The translations under genes were made by a program, and so were the position numbers. A DNA stretch of 64,000 nt from Edaphobacter modestus (GTDB lineage Bacteria > Acidobacteriota > Terriglobia > Terriglobales > Acidobacteriaceae), in assembly GCF_004217555.1 (NCBI RefSeq), contig NZ_SHKW01000001.1, positions 1,798,001-1,862,000 on the forward strand. The letters are read 5' to 3'. Of the stretch, positions 1 through 9,436 are shown in pieces (position 1 is the stretch's first letter; each line of letters opens with the position of its first letter). Below the pieces are notes generated by a model. That model was given only the letters and a program-made list of their open reading frames with translations. It did no database searches and was not told the DNA's origin.

Positions 1-510
1 CCACGCACGGAAGGTCTGGTTACCAACGCGGACGCCTGCGGAGGTGTAGGAACCGGTGACGTTCATGGTGGCCAAATCGGCCATGCCGAGGTACAGGTAG
101 TGCTGGTCGGAGTCTGCGCTGACTACAGGTGGCTGGGTAACCACGCTAATCTCGCGCTCCCAATGGGTGGTTCTGTGGAACAGACCTCCGGACGTGGCTT
201 CAATGATCAGATGGGCGGAGCCATCGCGCAGCTGCGGCGTGGTCTTGGAGCCCACATTGAAGTTAAATGTAGTGTCCGCGCTTTTGGAAGGGGCAGTAGT
301 CTGCCAGGCTTGATACTGGGCGCCGTTCTGCGCCAAGGTCGCGGTCAGCTTGCTGACGCCGCGGGAATCTTGAACGTGGACGGGAACGGGCGTTGCCTGT
401 CCGATGGTTGTCAGGGATGGGTCCACATCCAAAGAAGGCTTGCCGCAGCCGGTCAGAGCCAGAGATAGCGGCAACAAGAGGAGGTTTGCAGCAATGATAG
501 GGATTCGCAC
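1..510 (-). CDS. Putative M23-family peptidase-like lipoprotein, N-terminal part (runs off the left edge)
   Basis: The minus strand is open from a GTG at 510 to base 1, giving 170 codons with no stop; an in-frame TAG lies four codons upstream of the GTG, which fixes the start region. The product begins with a short charged stretch, a hydrophobic segment and the lipobox LTGC (Cys about residue 22), so it should be a lipoprotein exported by Sec and lipidated. The following beta-rich region (TIGQATPVPVHV, GVSKLTATL) resembles the N-terminal all-beta part of acidobacterial M23 metallopeptidases, but the catalytic domain would lie outside the window. No clear Shine-Dalgarno sequence is visible. 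The lipoprotein call is firm; the peptidase family is an inference from resemblance. Confidence 0.6.
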   Translation of the reverse strand, partial: MRIPIIAANLLLLPLSLALTGCGKPSLDVDPSLTTIGQATPVPVHVQDSRGVSKLTATLAQNGAQYQAWQTTAPSKSADTTFNFNVGSKTTPQLRDGSAHLIIEATSGGLFHRTTHWEREISVVTQPPVVSADSDQHYLYLGMADLATMNVTGSYTSAGVRVGNQTFRAW

Positions 511-611
511 AAGTCGATTCTAGCGCCGAAGCATACTTGCATCATTCGGTGAGCTTGCAAACCTCCAAGTTCGCCTGCTGGTGGCGAAGCGTGAGCCGCC
601 AGGATGGACGA

Positions 612-643
612 GCATGTGTTGACCAACACTGGTCAACACATGC
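612..643. repeat. Perfect 14-bp inverted repeat with 4-nt loop
   Basis: GCATGTGTTGACCA at 612-625 is followed by ACAC and then by its exact reverse complement at 630-643. It lies between the stop of the phosphoesterase gene (712) and the start of the lipoprotein gene (510), both on the minus strand. No U-run follows on either strand, so an operator or a Rho-independent-like 3' stabiliser is as likely as a terminator. Confidence 0.7.
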
Positions 644-711
644 ACAACTCTCCGATATCGATGCCGGATAAAGTGGCAAAATAATTCGATTTTTGGGACC
701 ACGATATCTAT

Positions 712-3429
712 TTATCTCTGTTTGTACCGCTCTTCTTTCTCATCGTCATCCAGGTCGTTTGAGTAAGGCGCAAAGACAGCATGAGTGACCTTCGGGTATG
801 GGGCATTCCAACCTTTGGCGTCTCTCCACAAGATTCGGTTTAGTTTCTCTGTCGGAGCGGCATCTGGGAGGTTAAAGTTCATCCGAAGCGAAGCCTCCGC
901 ATCTCTTCGTGCCTGCCCAGAAAGCGACTGCATTGAAGGGTTGACTTCATAGAGAGACTGTTTTGGTACCTGGACAGTGTACGGAGTTAGATCTGGTTGA
1001 GCCTGGAAGCTGTTTCGCATGTCATTCGCGATGAGGTCGAAGAGGGACATGTTTTTTAATCCAAGAATCAATTCGATCGTTTTGAGCATGCTTGGTTGTG
1101 AATAGAAGGTGGAGTCGACAGAGCCTCGCTTGATATAGGGGCTGATTGCCAGGGCAACTGTGCGATGTCCATCAACGTGATCCACACCATCCTGCGCATC
1201 GTCCTCTACGACCAAAATCAACGTCGATCCCCAGAACTTCGAATGAGACACCTCATCGACGAGCATGCCCAGTGCGTAGTCGTTATCGGCGGTACATGCC
1301 TTGGGCGTTGAAAACCCAGGCCGAGTACCTGCTGTGTGGTCTGCTGGCAATTGCACCATGACCAGGTCCGGCATGCTGTTCTGGTTTTCCCACTGCTTCA
1401 GGTATTTTGTGAAGATTCGCGCGCGAAGAACATCCGGCACGCCCAAGGACCAAAGCGGATAATCCTTCACGAGGTACGGATCCATAGAGTCCATATTTGC
1501 CTTGTTAGGAATACTGGGAACGTATGTCGCATCATTCTTGAAGTGTTCGAGGAACCCTAGCCGTTCCTTTGTCTGAATTGGAAACTCTCGCGCATCATCC
1601 CCCGTATATTCTCCAAAATCTATAAAGGTCTTCCCTGCTGCGATTGCCGCATTCCAGATGAAGCCTCCACGTGCGCCATCCATGGGATCGCCGTCTTCTG
1701 CATAGCTGCGCCCGCCGTAACCTGGCAGGTAGTTATAGTCTGTTTCGTTGGCCTGTGTGACCCATTGATGGCCATCGCCGCTGTTCCCGCCAGTAGCGAA
1801 GAAGTTATCGAGGAGAACATAATCTCTGGCCAGCTTCCGATGGTTAGGAATGACATCGTCCGAATATTGCTCTAAAGATGGATCGCCGTTGCCTTTTCCA
1901 AGAGAACCAAAGAACTGGTCGTAACTACGGTTTTCTTTGATGACATAGATAATGTGCTTGATTGGAGATGGATCACCAGCACGTAATGGCATGGGCATTG
2001 CATGATTCGATGCTGAGGTTTTCTCAGTCAATTCTGCAGCGCCCTTCCGTTTGAGCCGTAGGCGGGTGTTCTCCGCAACTGCAACGGAATATCGTTGGAG
2101 CTCCGATGCCCCAGGAACGGGGATGACATGGATTGTGGCACGGTTGCTGTGAACATACCTGCAGCTTGGAGAAAGCGTAAGGCAGCGTTTCGATGGAGCT
2201 CGCTTCCAGCCCGAACCTACTCCGAGCAGCGTTCCTACAGCGAGGTATTTCCCATCGGGGCTGAGTTGGATCGAGTCAGGATACCAGCCGGTTGGAAGCA
2301 GACCTTCCATTCTCATTTGGGGGCCATTCAACCCAAACACTGCGACCGCATTGATACCAGCGCAGGCGACATACAGGTGCTTCCCGTCCTTTGATAGCGT
2401 AAGTGCCTCGGGTGCGATTCCCGCCACGTCGTGAACGAAAGGCTCAACAGAGATGGTGTCTACGACTGCGTTCTTCTCCGTGTCAATAACAGAGATCGTG
2501 TCGGAATTGCTGTTCGTGACATAGAGAAGGTGGCGTGAATCATCGAGTGCCAGCGAAGTCGGATGGAGACCGACTTCAATCTCGGCAGCCACCTTTCCCG
2601 TCGTCAAATCGATTCGAGAGACCGTTCCCGAGGCCGCGACACCGCGTGCATCGACGACCATCCTATCCGCATCGGGCTTAGGCCCCATCTTTCCAGTTAA
2701 ATCGCCTGGACGTGGAAACCTTCCGCCCCAGTTGCTGACAAACGCGGTCGTATTCTTGGCATCTATGATCACGCCAAAAGGCGCAACTCCGGTTTTTACC
2801 TTTGAGAGGACCGTGCCGGAAGAAAGATCGAGGATTGCGGCCTGATTATTGAAGGTCAGTGCGACAACTCCATAATGTGTGCCGGATGCATTGGCTGGCG
2901 ATATCGCAACCTCCGCAATCTCATTCTGTCCGAGCGGAATTGGTGTTGCCTGAGCGCCTCCGCTCCACTTCGGGACCAGTTCTACATTCTTGTCCGCCCG
3001 AATTACGGTCATGAGGACCGATTGAGAGGCTGGATCATAGGTCAAACCCTGTAGTCCAGGCGCAGTGGTCTTCAACTTCTCCAGCACTTTGTTCGATTGC
3101 CAGTCGAGCTTATAAAGCACGCCTGCTGTCGCTGCGTATAATTCTTTCGAGGAGTTTCCAAAGGTAATAGCATAGACGCGGCTTTCAAAGACGCTCTGGG
3201 CTCCGGCAGGACTGATGGTCTGTCTCGTAGTGATAGTTCCGGGGTCCGGCGCTTGCCGCACCGGGGTCTCCAGATCGGACGCTGACGGTTGTTGCTGACC
3301 ACCATTTGCATGCCAGTTGCCCGTGCTCGTTTGAGACTGCAATCCTGTTGCAGCACAGAGAACTGACACGCCTATGAAAATCGGCAAAATCAGAAACTTC
3401 GAATGTTTCCGTCCCAAAACTCTTAACAT
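712..3429 (-). CDS. Secreted YVTN beta-propeller / phosphoesterase (alkaline phosphatase superfamily) fusion
   Basis: The protein has a Sec-type signal peptide, then a lactonase-like propeller with YVTN repeats (for example LLYVTNSNSDTISVID) over roughly residues 80-430. The last ~400 residues are a phosphoesterase domain (phospholipase C/acid phosphatase type) with the family signatures IKENRSYDQFFG and VEDDAQDGVDHVDGHR, which hold metal and phosphate ligands. It probably hydrolyses phosphate esters in the periplasm or outside the cell; the substrate cannot be read from the sequence. I prefer ATG at 3429 because GAGGG lies just upstream; an in-frame GTG at 3453 would add eight residues. About 905 aa is normal for this fusion in Acidobacteria. 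A C-terminal paralogue enters the window at the right edge. Confidence 0.9.
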   Translation of the reverse strand: MLRVLGRKHSKFLILPIFIGVSVLCAATGLQSQTSTGNWHANGGQQQPSASDLETPVRQAPDPGTITTRQTISPAGAQSVFESRVYAITFGNSSKELYAATAGVLYKLDWQSNKVLEKLKTTAPGLQGLTYDPASQSVLMTVIRADKNVELVPKWSGGAQATPIPLGQNEIAEVAISPANASGTHYGVVALTFNNQAAILDLSSGTVLSKVKTGVAPFGVIIDAKNTTAFVSNWGGRFPRPGDLTGKMGPKPDADRMVVDARGVAASGTVSRIDLTTGKVAAEIEVGLHPTSLALDDSRHLLYVTNSNSDTISVIDTEKNAVVDTISVEPFVHDVAGIAPEALTLSKDGKHLYVACAGINAVAVFGLNGPQMRMEGLLPTGWYPDSIQLSPDGKYLAVGTLLGVGSGWKRAPSKRCLTLSPSCRYVHSNRATIHVIPVPGASELQRYSVAVAENTRLRLKRKGAAELTEKTSASNHAMPMPLRAGDPSPIKHIIYVIKENRSYDQFFGSLGKGNGDPSLEQYSDDVIPNHRKLARDYVLLDNFFATGGNSGDGHQWVTQANETDYNYLPGYGGRSYAEDGDPMDGARGGFIWNAAIAAGKTFIDFGEYTGDDAREFPIQTKERLGFLEHFKNDATYVPSIPNKANMDSMDPYLVKDYPLWSLGVPDVLRARIFTKYLKQWENQNSMPDLVMVQLPADHTAGTRPGFSTPKACTADNDYALGMLVDEVSHSKFWGSTLILVVEDDAQDGVDHVDGHRTVALAISPYIKRGSVDSTFYSQPSMLKTIELILGLKNMSLFDLIANDMRNSFQAQPDLTPYTVQVPKQSLYEVNPSMQSLSGQARRDAEASLRMNFNLPDAAPTEKLNRILWRDAKGWNAPYPKVTHAVFAPYSNDLDDDEKEERYKQR

Positions 3430-3560
3430 AAGTCCCTCATCTTCATTTTGCACAGAAGAGATGAAAGGATTCTGAAGAAGTCGCCTGAAACCCAGACGAT
3501 GGCGGATCAGTGTCCGAAAAAATTAACATGAGAATCTCTCAAATCCTAGCTAAGGGCGAT

Positions 3561-4135
3561 TTATGGCAGCGGAACCATTTCCCCACATTCCGTGTCTTTG
3601 TAGATGGGAGCGGTTGCGCCTTCGCTGGCCCACCAGTTCTTCCACTGCATGTATTTGCCACGTGTGTCGCTACTCTTCGAGTCCTGGGTGGAAGTGCGGT
3701 GGGTCAACAGTCTCAGGCTGTAACCTGCGCGGTCTCTTACGCCTACATCTGGATCCTTCAATAATTCGAGGAGGATCGGAATTGCTTCCTTAGAGCCCGT
3801 CGAGCCCATCGCCATCACCGCTTGCAATATCGATTGCGGGTTCTTGGCCAGGATAACCAACTCCGGAAGCATCTTAGCGCCGCCAAGTTCCGCAGCGTAC
3901 GCGGGATAGCGTGTTTCTCAGCGGCGTCGAGCAGCAGAGGGTACCACTTCTGAGTCCTATTTTGCGGAACAGACAGTGAGATGCAGCCGGGCGCGTTCAG
4001 TGGCTGAAGAAAATTAGGCAATCGACTGAATTGCTCCTGTAACAGATCGGTGAGGTAAGCTGCCGATCCCCGTGACCGCCCTGCTGGAATGAACGGTATC
4101 CGAATGGCGCGAGACAGAGCAGGTGTGGTTGTCAC
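3561..4135 (-). pseudogene. HEAT-repeat protein, frameshifted
   Basis: Two minus-strand frames together encode one protein. The 5' part runs from a GTG at 4135 (GGAG upstream) through SRLPNFLQPLNAP and LLLDAAEKHAI. The 3' part (PAYAAELGGAK onward to 3561) carries HEAT-like helices such as EAIPILLELLKDPDVGVRDRAGYSLR and ends in a W..WW motif typical of the last repeat in this type of protein. The frames meet near 3905-3920, so a single-base indel separates them. HEAT repeats are protein-binding solenoids. The gene follows the TonB-dependent receptor on the same strand with a 220-bp gap. It is either a recent pseudogene or carries a sequencing error. Confidence 0.6.
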
Positions 4136-4354
4136 TTTTTCAATTCTCCAATCAAACCTATTAGCGCATCTTTGCTTTGGCCGGTTCGTCAAGCGGCCAC
4201 GTAGCCAGCCGAGTGCTATAAGCGTGTGATCGCTTGGCATACCCTCACCGGCATTCCAGGCGTTGCGCCGACCAGCGCTATCTGATTTCTCTATCGGAGA
4301 GCGACCGCCGCGGCAAGAGGTGCGCTGAATCGCTAAAAACTCCGACACAAACAA

Positions 4355-7300
4355 TCAGAAAGCGAATTTTGCAGCCAGTTGAACAAGTCGAGGAGCAGCC
4401 GCACTGACGATGGTTCCAAAAGCTGGGTCTTGCTTCTGTCCATCAACGGCCGCAGGGCCGAAGAATTGGGCATGATTGAATACATTGAAACCCTCGAACC
4501 GAAGATCGAGAGATTTGGAGTCGTGAATGCGGATGCTCTTTTGCAGACTGGCATCGTAATTGTCGATCCCAGGACCGTAGAAGATGCGTCGCTTCGCGTT
4601 CCCTAGTTGACCGAGGATCTCATCGGGGAAGCTCGCGGTGTTGAATGCCGGCTTCCCGTTGCGGCCATTTTTGTTGATTTGTAAATCTCCAGGGATATAT
4701 CGCGGCGTGTCGATGAGAAAGTTGTTCGCACCATTTCCCAGCGTTCCGAGCAACGAATTATCGGAGTTGTCGGAAAGTGTGACGGGAAGGCCGCTTGCAA
4801 ATCGAGTTGTGCCGGAGAGACTCCAATCGCTTGTCCATCGGTTTGTATGGTGCAATAGCCTTTCGAAGGGCAACGCAACGCTGTATGTGGCTACGAAGTC
4901 ATGCTTCATGTCATACGCGGAGATCGCTCGTGAGTGGCGTGGATCGATAGGATCGAGTTGCTCCCCAAGGTTCGAGCCCTGATCGATTGATTTCGAATAC
5001 GTGTAGCTGAGAAGAAAAGACGAGCCTGCGTGCTGGTACTTCAGGATAGTTTGCAAGGCGTTATAGTTGGAGTTCGCAATGGACTTGTCTGCGGTGTTAT
5101 TGCCATAAGCTGGACCTTGCCCAATACGGGTTCCTTGAATGGTTTGACCGCTTGCATTGGTATAGGTTCCGTCCTCTCCAAATGGGCCACAGCCCGAGAG
5201 AGATAAGCAAAGTGTCGGGTCGCCTGCATTTGCCGAAACGAGCGTGAGCAGATGATGTCCTTGATTTCCAACATAGCTCGCAGTGAAGACAATGTTGCGC
5301 GTTATCTCTCGTTGGATCGAAAGCATGTAGTTGTTGATGTAGGGAACGCGATTGCGATAGTAGAAGAAAGGGTCCGCCGCAATCGGTGTGAAATTTGACC
5401 AGTCTACGTTATTGTCCGGATTGGACGTTGAGACGTTGTTGGGTGGGAATGGAAACGGAAACCGCTGCCCGTTATCGAAGCCTGTCGCAGCGGTAATGAA
5501 CGGGGTTCCAAGCAGTGGAGGGGCGGGGCTGAGATAGTTATAGCCGAAAGGAGGAACTGCATACATGATGCCAGCAGCGAGACCGGGGAAGGCAGTGTAG
5601 AAGATACCGTAGCTGGCACGAATGCTACTCTTCCCCGACTCGCCGAAAAGCAGTCTTCCGAACCCGTTCTCCAGATGCGGTGCATAAGCCAATCCAATGC
5701 GAGGCGCGAAGTTCTTGAAGCTCGTCGGAGCAAGCGTCTGCGGTACGCCAGGATCTCCGGCCACAACGAAGCCCGGAGGAGCTCCCGGGTAGAGAACCGA
5801 TTGCCGGCCGGGAATATAGGTCTGGAGTTGATGGTTCTTTTCGGACCAAGGTTCGATGATGTCCCACCGTAACCCTGCGTTCAGGGTGAGACTGCTACTA
5901 ATGCGCCAGCTATCCTGACCGAAGAAGCCGAGGTAGTGATTGCGCAGATAGAACGGCTGACCAGACGATTGTGTGAAGTTGCTGGGAGTACCAAGAAGGA
6001 GGTCGGCATAAGCGGAGCCGGTCTCAGTGCCGTTGATATTGAAGGTTCCGTTGAAGGTTGCGTTCGGATGTTCATTGACCTGATCTTCATGGAACTGCAC
6101 ACCTACCTTGAGGGTATGCGAGCCGAGCACCCGTGAGAAGCCATCGCTGACGTAAAAAGTATTGTTAACCTGAGTTTCATTCGTGATGGGAACCCCCATG
6201 ACGAATGTAGGGAACGTTATGTTCTCGACTCCTTCGAACTGTGGGGCCTGTACAAAGATTCCGGACGTTCCCGCTCCGGTAGCAAAACCCTGCGATGCAA
6301 GCGAGACGCCAAGACCACCTTTCGGCTGACCAACCACGTTCGCATAGCGAAGATATCCCGCGTCGAATTCATTCACCGTATTCGCACCCACTACTTTCGT
6401 ATCCGATAACGAGAAAAGTTGAGCGCGGCCGATTGTGAGAGCGTCAAAGCCGGGGATTGAGGCTCCGCCCTGTGCGCCAGGGTAGGGGTTGTCGAGCGTG
6501 TAGTCATCCACGAAGTAATATCCCGAGATCCGGCCCAGGCGGGTGTCGGCGTCCAGTCGGAACGAGCCTTTGTCATCCCGGTTTGTCTGCGCGAAGGCTG
6601 AGCTCGAGAACTGTGTCACATTTACGTTTGGCTTGGGGATGTACTCCAACAGAGACTGTCCGGACGCTGACCAAGCAGCTTTCGGTATAACCCCACTTGG
6701 AAAGACGCTGCTGTAAGCCTCGCCAGAGGATACGGTGTAACCGAGCTTTTGCGAGAGCAGCGACGCTAGATAGGGACCGCTTACTTTGCCGGTAAGCTCG
6801 TCGGCAAAGTTGCCAGAGCGTTCGGCAAGGGTCGGCACCGAGATGTTACCTGTGGAGACGCCTTGCGTCTTGCGGGTTCCCTGATAGTCGGAAAAAAAGA
6901 AGAGATTCGCTCGCTTGAGAAGACCGCCCACCGGTCCGCCAAGTGCGACGCCGAACTGATTTTGCTTAAACTCCGGACGCGTTGGATCAAAGTATCCCCT
7001 CGCGTCGAGCGCCGTATTACGGAAGAATTCGAAAGCTTTTCCATGAAACCGACCGCTACCCGATTTGGTCACAACCGTGACCATGCCACCGTTGTAGTTG
7101 CCGTACTCGGGATCGAAGTTATTGGTCAGGACACGGAATTGTTCGATGGAGTCAAGATCTGGAACAATTGAGGTGCCCCCATTCATGTGCTCCTGGACGT
7201 CTACGCCGTTCACCATGAAGCCGTTGGAGGATTCCCTCTGGCCGTTGATCGACACGTTGCCCGGGTTCTCGTCGCCAGAGGGAGAGATGCCACCTGTAAC

Positions 7301-7867
7301 TCCCGCCATAATGACAGCGTTCGGAAGCAAAGTTGAGACGGGTGAAACCCCAGGCTGGATCGAAAGCAGGTCGGTGTAGCTTCTGCCGTTCAGAGGAAGT
7401 GCCGTCATCTGATCACCGGAGACGACCTCCCCAAGATGAGTTGCTGCGGTCTCAACCTGAACCCCCGTCTCGCTGGTCACGTTCACCGTATCGGATATAT
7501 AACCGATCGTCAGAACAGTATCCACACGAACAACCGAGTCGGTGTCCACGTTTAGGTTGACTTTGCGTTGCAAGGAGAACCCGTCCGCAGAGATAGTCAA
7601 ATCGTAATGCCCGACCGGTAGGTTCGGGAAGGAATAGAGACCTTGAGCGCTTGTGACAGCTTGGTAGCTCGTCCGCTGGGCTGTATTGACCAGTTTGAGA
7701 GCTGCTCCACGAACAACCGCACCGCTCGGGTCGGTCACCGTGCCCGAGATGCTTCCACCAGTTGCTGCCGAAAGTGGGACTGTCAGGGCAACGCAGAAGA
7801 GAAAACTGACGGATACGAGAACACGCCGGACTAAACGGAACGACACCTTGAACTTCGAGAACCGCAC
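4355..7867 (-). CDS. Oar-like TonB-dependent receptor, predicted corrinoid importer
   Basis: A large outer-membrane protein of about 1170 aa. After a signal peptide (hydrophobic VLVSVSFLFCVALTVPL) comes a carboxypeptidase-regulatory-like beta-sandwich (SGTVTDPSGAVV ... GLYSFPNLPVGHYDL), then a plug-like region (LPLNGRSYTDLLSIQPGV), then a long beta-barrel ending in a terminal Phe (AKFAF), typical of outer-membrane insertion. This is the Oar/CarO type abundant in Acidobacteria. A cobalamin riboswitch lies directly upstream on the same strand, which points to vitamin B12 or another corrinoid as ligand; family members otherwise vary widely in substrate. The track-style start at 7873 overlaps its own GAGG, so GTG at 7867, five bases after that GAGG, is the better start. 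Confidence 0.88.
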   Translation of the reverse strand: MRFSKFKVSFRLVRRVLVSVSFLFCVALTVPLSAATGGSISGTVTDPSGAVVRGAALKLVNTAQRTSYQAVTSAQGLYSFPNLPVGHYDLTISADGFSLQRKVNLNVDTDSVVRVDTVLTIGYISDTVNVTSETGVQVETAATHLGEVVSGDQMTALPLNGRSYTDLLSIQPGVSPVSTLLPNAVIMAGVTGGISPSGDENPGNVSINGQRESSNGFMVNGVDVQEHMNGGTSIVPDLDSIEQFRVLTNNFDPEYGNYNGGMVTVVTKSGSGRFHGKAFEFFRNTALDARGYFDPTRPEFKQNQFGVALGGPVGGLLKRANLFFFSDYQGTRKTQGVSTGNISVPTLAERSGNFADELTGKVSGPYLASLLSQKLGYTVSSGEAYSSVFPSGVIPKAAWSASGQSLLEYIPKPNVNVTQFSSSAFAQTNRDDKGSFRLDADTRLGRISGYYFVDDYTLDNPYPGAQGGASIPGFDALTIGRAQLFSLSDTKVVGANTVNEFDAGYLRYANVVGQPKGGLGVSLASQGFATGAGTSGIFVQAPQFEGVENITFPTFVMGVPITNETQVNNTFYVSDGFSRVLGSHTLKVGVQFHEDQVNEHPNATFNGTFNINGTETGSAYADLLLGTPSNFTQSSGQPFYLRNHYLGFFGQDSWRISSSLTLNAGLRWDIIEPWSEKNHQLQTYIPGRQSVLYPGAPPGFVVAGDPGVPQTLAPTSFKNFAPRIGLAYAPHLENGFGRLLFGESGKSSIRASYGIFYTAFPGLAAGIMYAVPPFGYNYLSPAPPLLGTPFITAATGFDNGQRFPFPFPPNNVSTSNPDNNVDWSNFTPIAADPFFYYRNRVPYINNYMLSIQREITRNIVFTASYVGNQGHHLLTLVSANAGDPTLCLSLSGCGPFGEDGTYTNASGQTIQGTRIGQGPAYGNNTADKSIANSNYNALQTILKYQHAGSSFLLSYTYSKSIDQGSNLGEQLDPIDPRHSRAISAYDMKHDFVATYSVALPFERLLHHTNRWTSDWSLSGTTRFASGLPVTLSDNSDNSLLGTLGNGANNFLIDTPRYIPGDLQINKNGRNGKPAFNTASFPDEILGQLGNAKRRIFYGPGIDNYDASLQKSIRIHDSKSLDLRFEGFNVFNHAQFFGPAAVDGQKQDPAFGTIVSAAAPRLVQLAAKFAF

Positions 7868-7967
7868 GTGCACCTCAAATCGCAGGGACGACGAGGCAGA
7901 ATGGCTCAGGACACAGATGAGCGATCGGCCCCGTTTCCTCGCGGGGTAGAATCACAAAAAACTCATC

Positions 7968-8130
7968 TTAGGTAGGTCTCCTGACTTACAGGCGAGCTCA
8001 TACTGCCAGCTCTAACTTTCGCCTTCCCCGATCATCGAGTGGCTTGTGAAAGTTCGTTCCTGATCACAGTGGCGGGACCGTGCCGGACTTACACCGGCTT
8101 CCCTGTTATGCCCTTGCGGACACCCAAGAC
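7968..8130 (-). promoter_or_regulatory. Cobalamin riboswitch upstream of the TonB-dependent receptor
   Basis: Read on the minus strand, the element has the standard order: GGGTGTCCGCAAGGGC near 8110-8126, AAGCCGGTGTAAGTCCGGC, the core CGGTCCCGCCACTGTGA, and the 3' B12 box AGTCAGGAGACCTACC at about 7971-7986. A GC-rich hairpin (CCCCG/CGGGG around 7930-7947) between the B12 box and the receptor start may be part of the expression platform. Adenosylcobalamin binding should shut off the receptor gene. Confidence 0.93.
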
Positions 8131-8621
8131 GTCTTATTTATACAAGGCTATCACGATAACAATTGTGGTCTTGTCGACAGAAGGTTGCATTCGATACCTG
8201 TTGCTGCTGCAGCTATCATGATTCGTGGCGAAATGAATTGATTCCTCATCATTAACAGATATTGATTTGCTCTTGCGGCCGGGTTCGGCGAGCTGAGCAT
8301 CGCGCTTCCAACTTCCAAATCCGTGGACGCATACATTGCCGTTGTGGTGCCATGTTGGGTCGGGATGATGATAGCCAGTGGGATGCGGTCCTGCTTTCAC
8401 CACGGGAACAATGTGCTCCTCTACGAAAGCTAGCCGCGCACATTGGACTGGCATTTCTTAAGTTCGGTAGGGGTTTGCATATCCCTGTTTGGCGTTGGTT
8501 CAGGCTCTCGAGCCTCGCGCCTCTTTTTAGTCCGAAATGTCGCTCGACACGTAAGGACAGAATCCAAAGTTATTCAGCGGGATTAGCTTCAGTAGGACAC
8601 CATCGTGTGCCACGAGATGAT
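8131..8621. other. Intergenic, no recognisable gene
   Basis: About 490 bp between cobF (ends at 8622) and the riboswitch. The only sizeable open frame (8134-8454, minus) has no family signature or ribosome-binding site. I see no clear intrinsic terminator for the cobF operon. Confidence 0.5.
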
Positions 8622-9389
8622 TCAGCCTGCCTCGCTTGGTTTACTGAGCAAATAGGTGTCCATGATCCACCCGTTCCTCTGTCGCCTTTCATGGCGAACT
8701 TCTTCAATCCTGCTCGCGATCTCACTGAGCTTTCCAGATAGGAGGATCTCTTCTCCCATTCCCAGATAAGCGCCCCAGAAAATATCAAGCTCTTCATCGA
8801 GTACGTTGTTGAAAGAGCATTGCCCATCCAACATCACAATCGTTCTTGCCGCAGCGCCACTCAGGCCAGCAGAGAGTTGGCGACCTGTCGTAATGACGAT
8901 TGATTCACCTATCCCATTCAGAGTGATTTTGTGGCGGGCGGCCAAAGCTTGAATGCTTGTAATGCCTGGGATGACCTCGAACTCAAAACAAAGCCTTCCA
9001 CGAGCCGTTATATGTTCGATGATTCTGAGCGTACTGTCGTACAGCGATGGGTCTCCCCACACCAGGAAAGCACCGCACTGATCCTCTTCAAGTTCCTTTG
9101 CGACCATCTCTTCATAGACCAAGGCCCGCTGCCGATGCCAGAGTTCAACTCGAGTTGTGTAATCCGATATGGTTGGGTCGCGGACAGGATCATCTACCTC
9201 CACCACCCGATAGGACCTATTCTCGACATATCGTTCACATATTTCTTTTCTAAGGGTTACGAGGTCCTGCTTCGCTTCGCCCTTGTCCATGAAAAAGAAC
9301 ACGTCTACGACGTTCAGTGCTTTAATCGCCTGCACCGTGATGTATTCCGGATTGCCGGCACCAATGCCGATCAGATAAAGCTTTCTCAT
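8622..9389 (-). CDS. cobF: Precorrin-6A synthase (deacetylating) CobF
   Basis: CobF methylates C1 of precorrin-5 and releases the extruded acetate, giving precorrin-6A in the aerobic B12 pathway. The 255-aa product starts with the SAM-binding loop LIGIGAGNPEYITVQA common to the tetrapyrrole methylase fold and has the CobF-specific continuation FFFMDKGEAKQDLV; EVIPGITSIQALAA and the VMLDGQCSF region also match the family. Presence of CobF is diagnostic for the aerobic route. It is the last gene of the minus-strand cob operon, 47 bp after cobK; this looser spacing could mean a separate ribosome-binding event (GGAG upstream). Confidence 0.95.
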   Translation of the reverse strand: MRKLYLIGIGAGNPEYITVQAIKALNVVDVFFFMDKGEAKQDLVTLRKEICERYVENRSYRVVEVDDPVRDPTISDYTTRVELWHRQRALVYEEMVAKELEEDQCGAFLVWGDPSLYDSTLRIIEHITARGRLCFEFEVIPGITSIQALAARHKITLNGIGESIVITTGRQLSAGLSGAAARTIVMLDGQCSFNNVLDEELDIFWGAYLGMGEEILLSGKLSEIASRIEEVRHERRQRNGWIMDTYLLSKPSEAG

Positions 9390-9436
9390 AGGTACCGTTT
9401 CTCCGTGGGATAGACAGCGCAGTCAGGGGTCGTCAT

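Noticed and set aside
520..702. 60-codon minus-strand frame
   Set aside because: It contains the perfect palindrome, has no ribosome-binding site and no protein-like composition.
8134..8454. 106-codon minus-strand frame next to the riboswitch
   Set aside because: No signature or ribosome-binding site; composition looks random.
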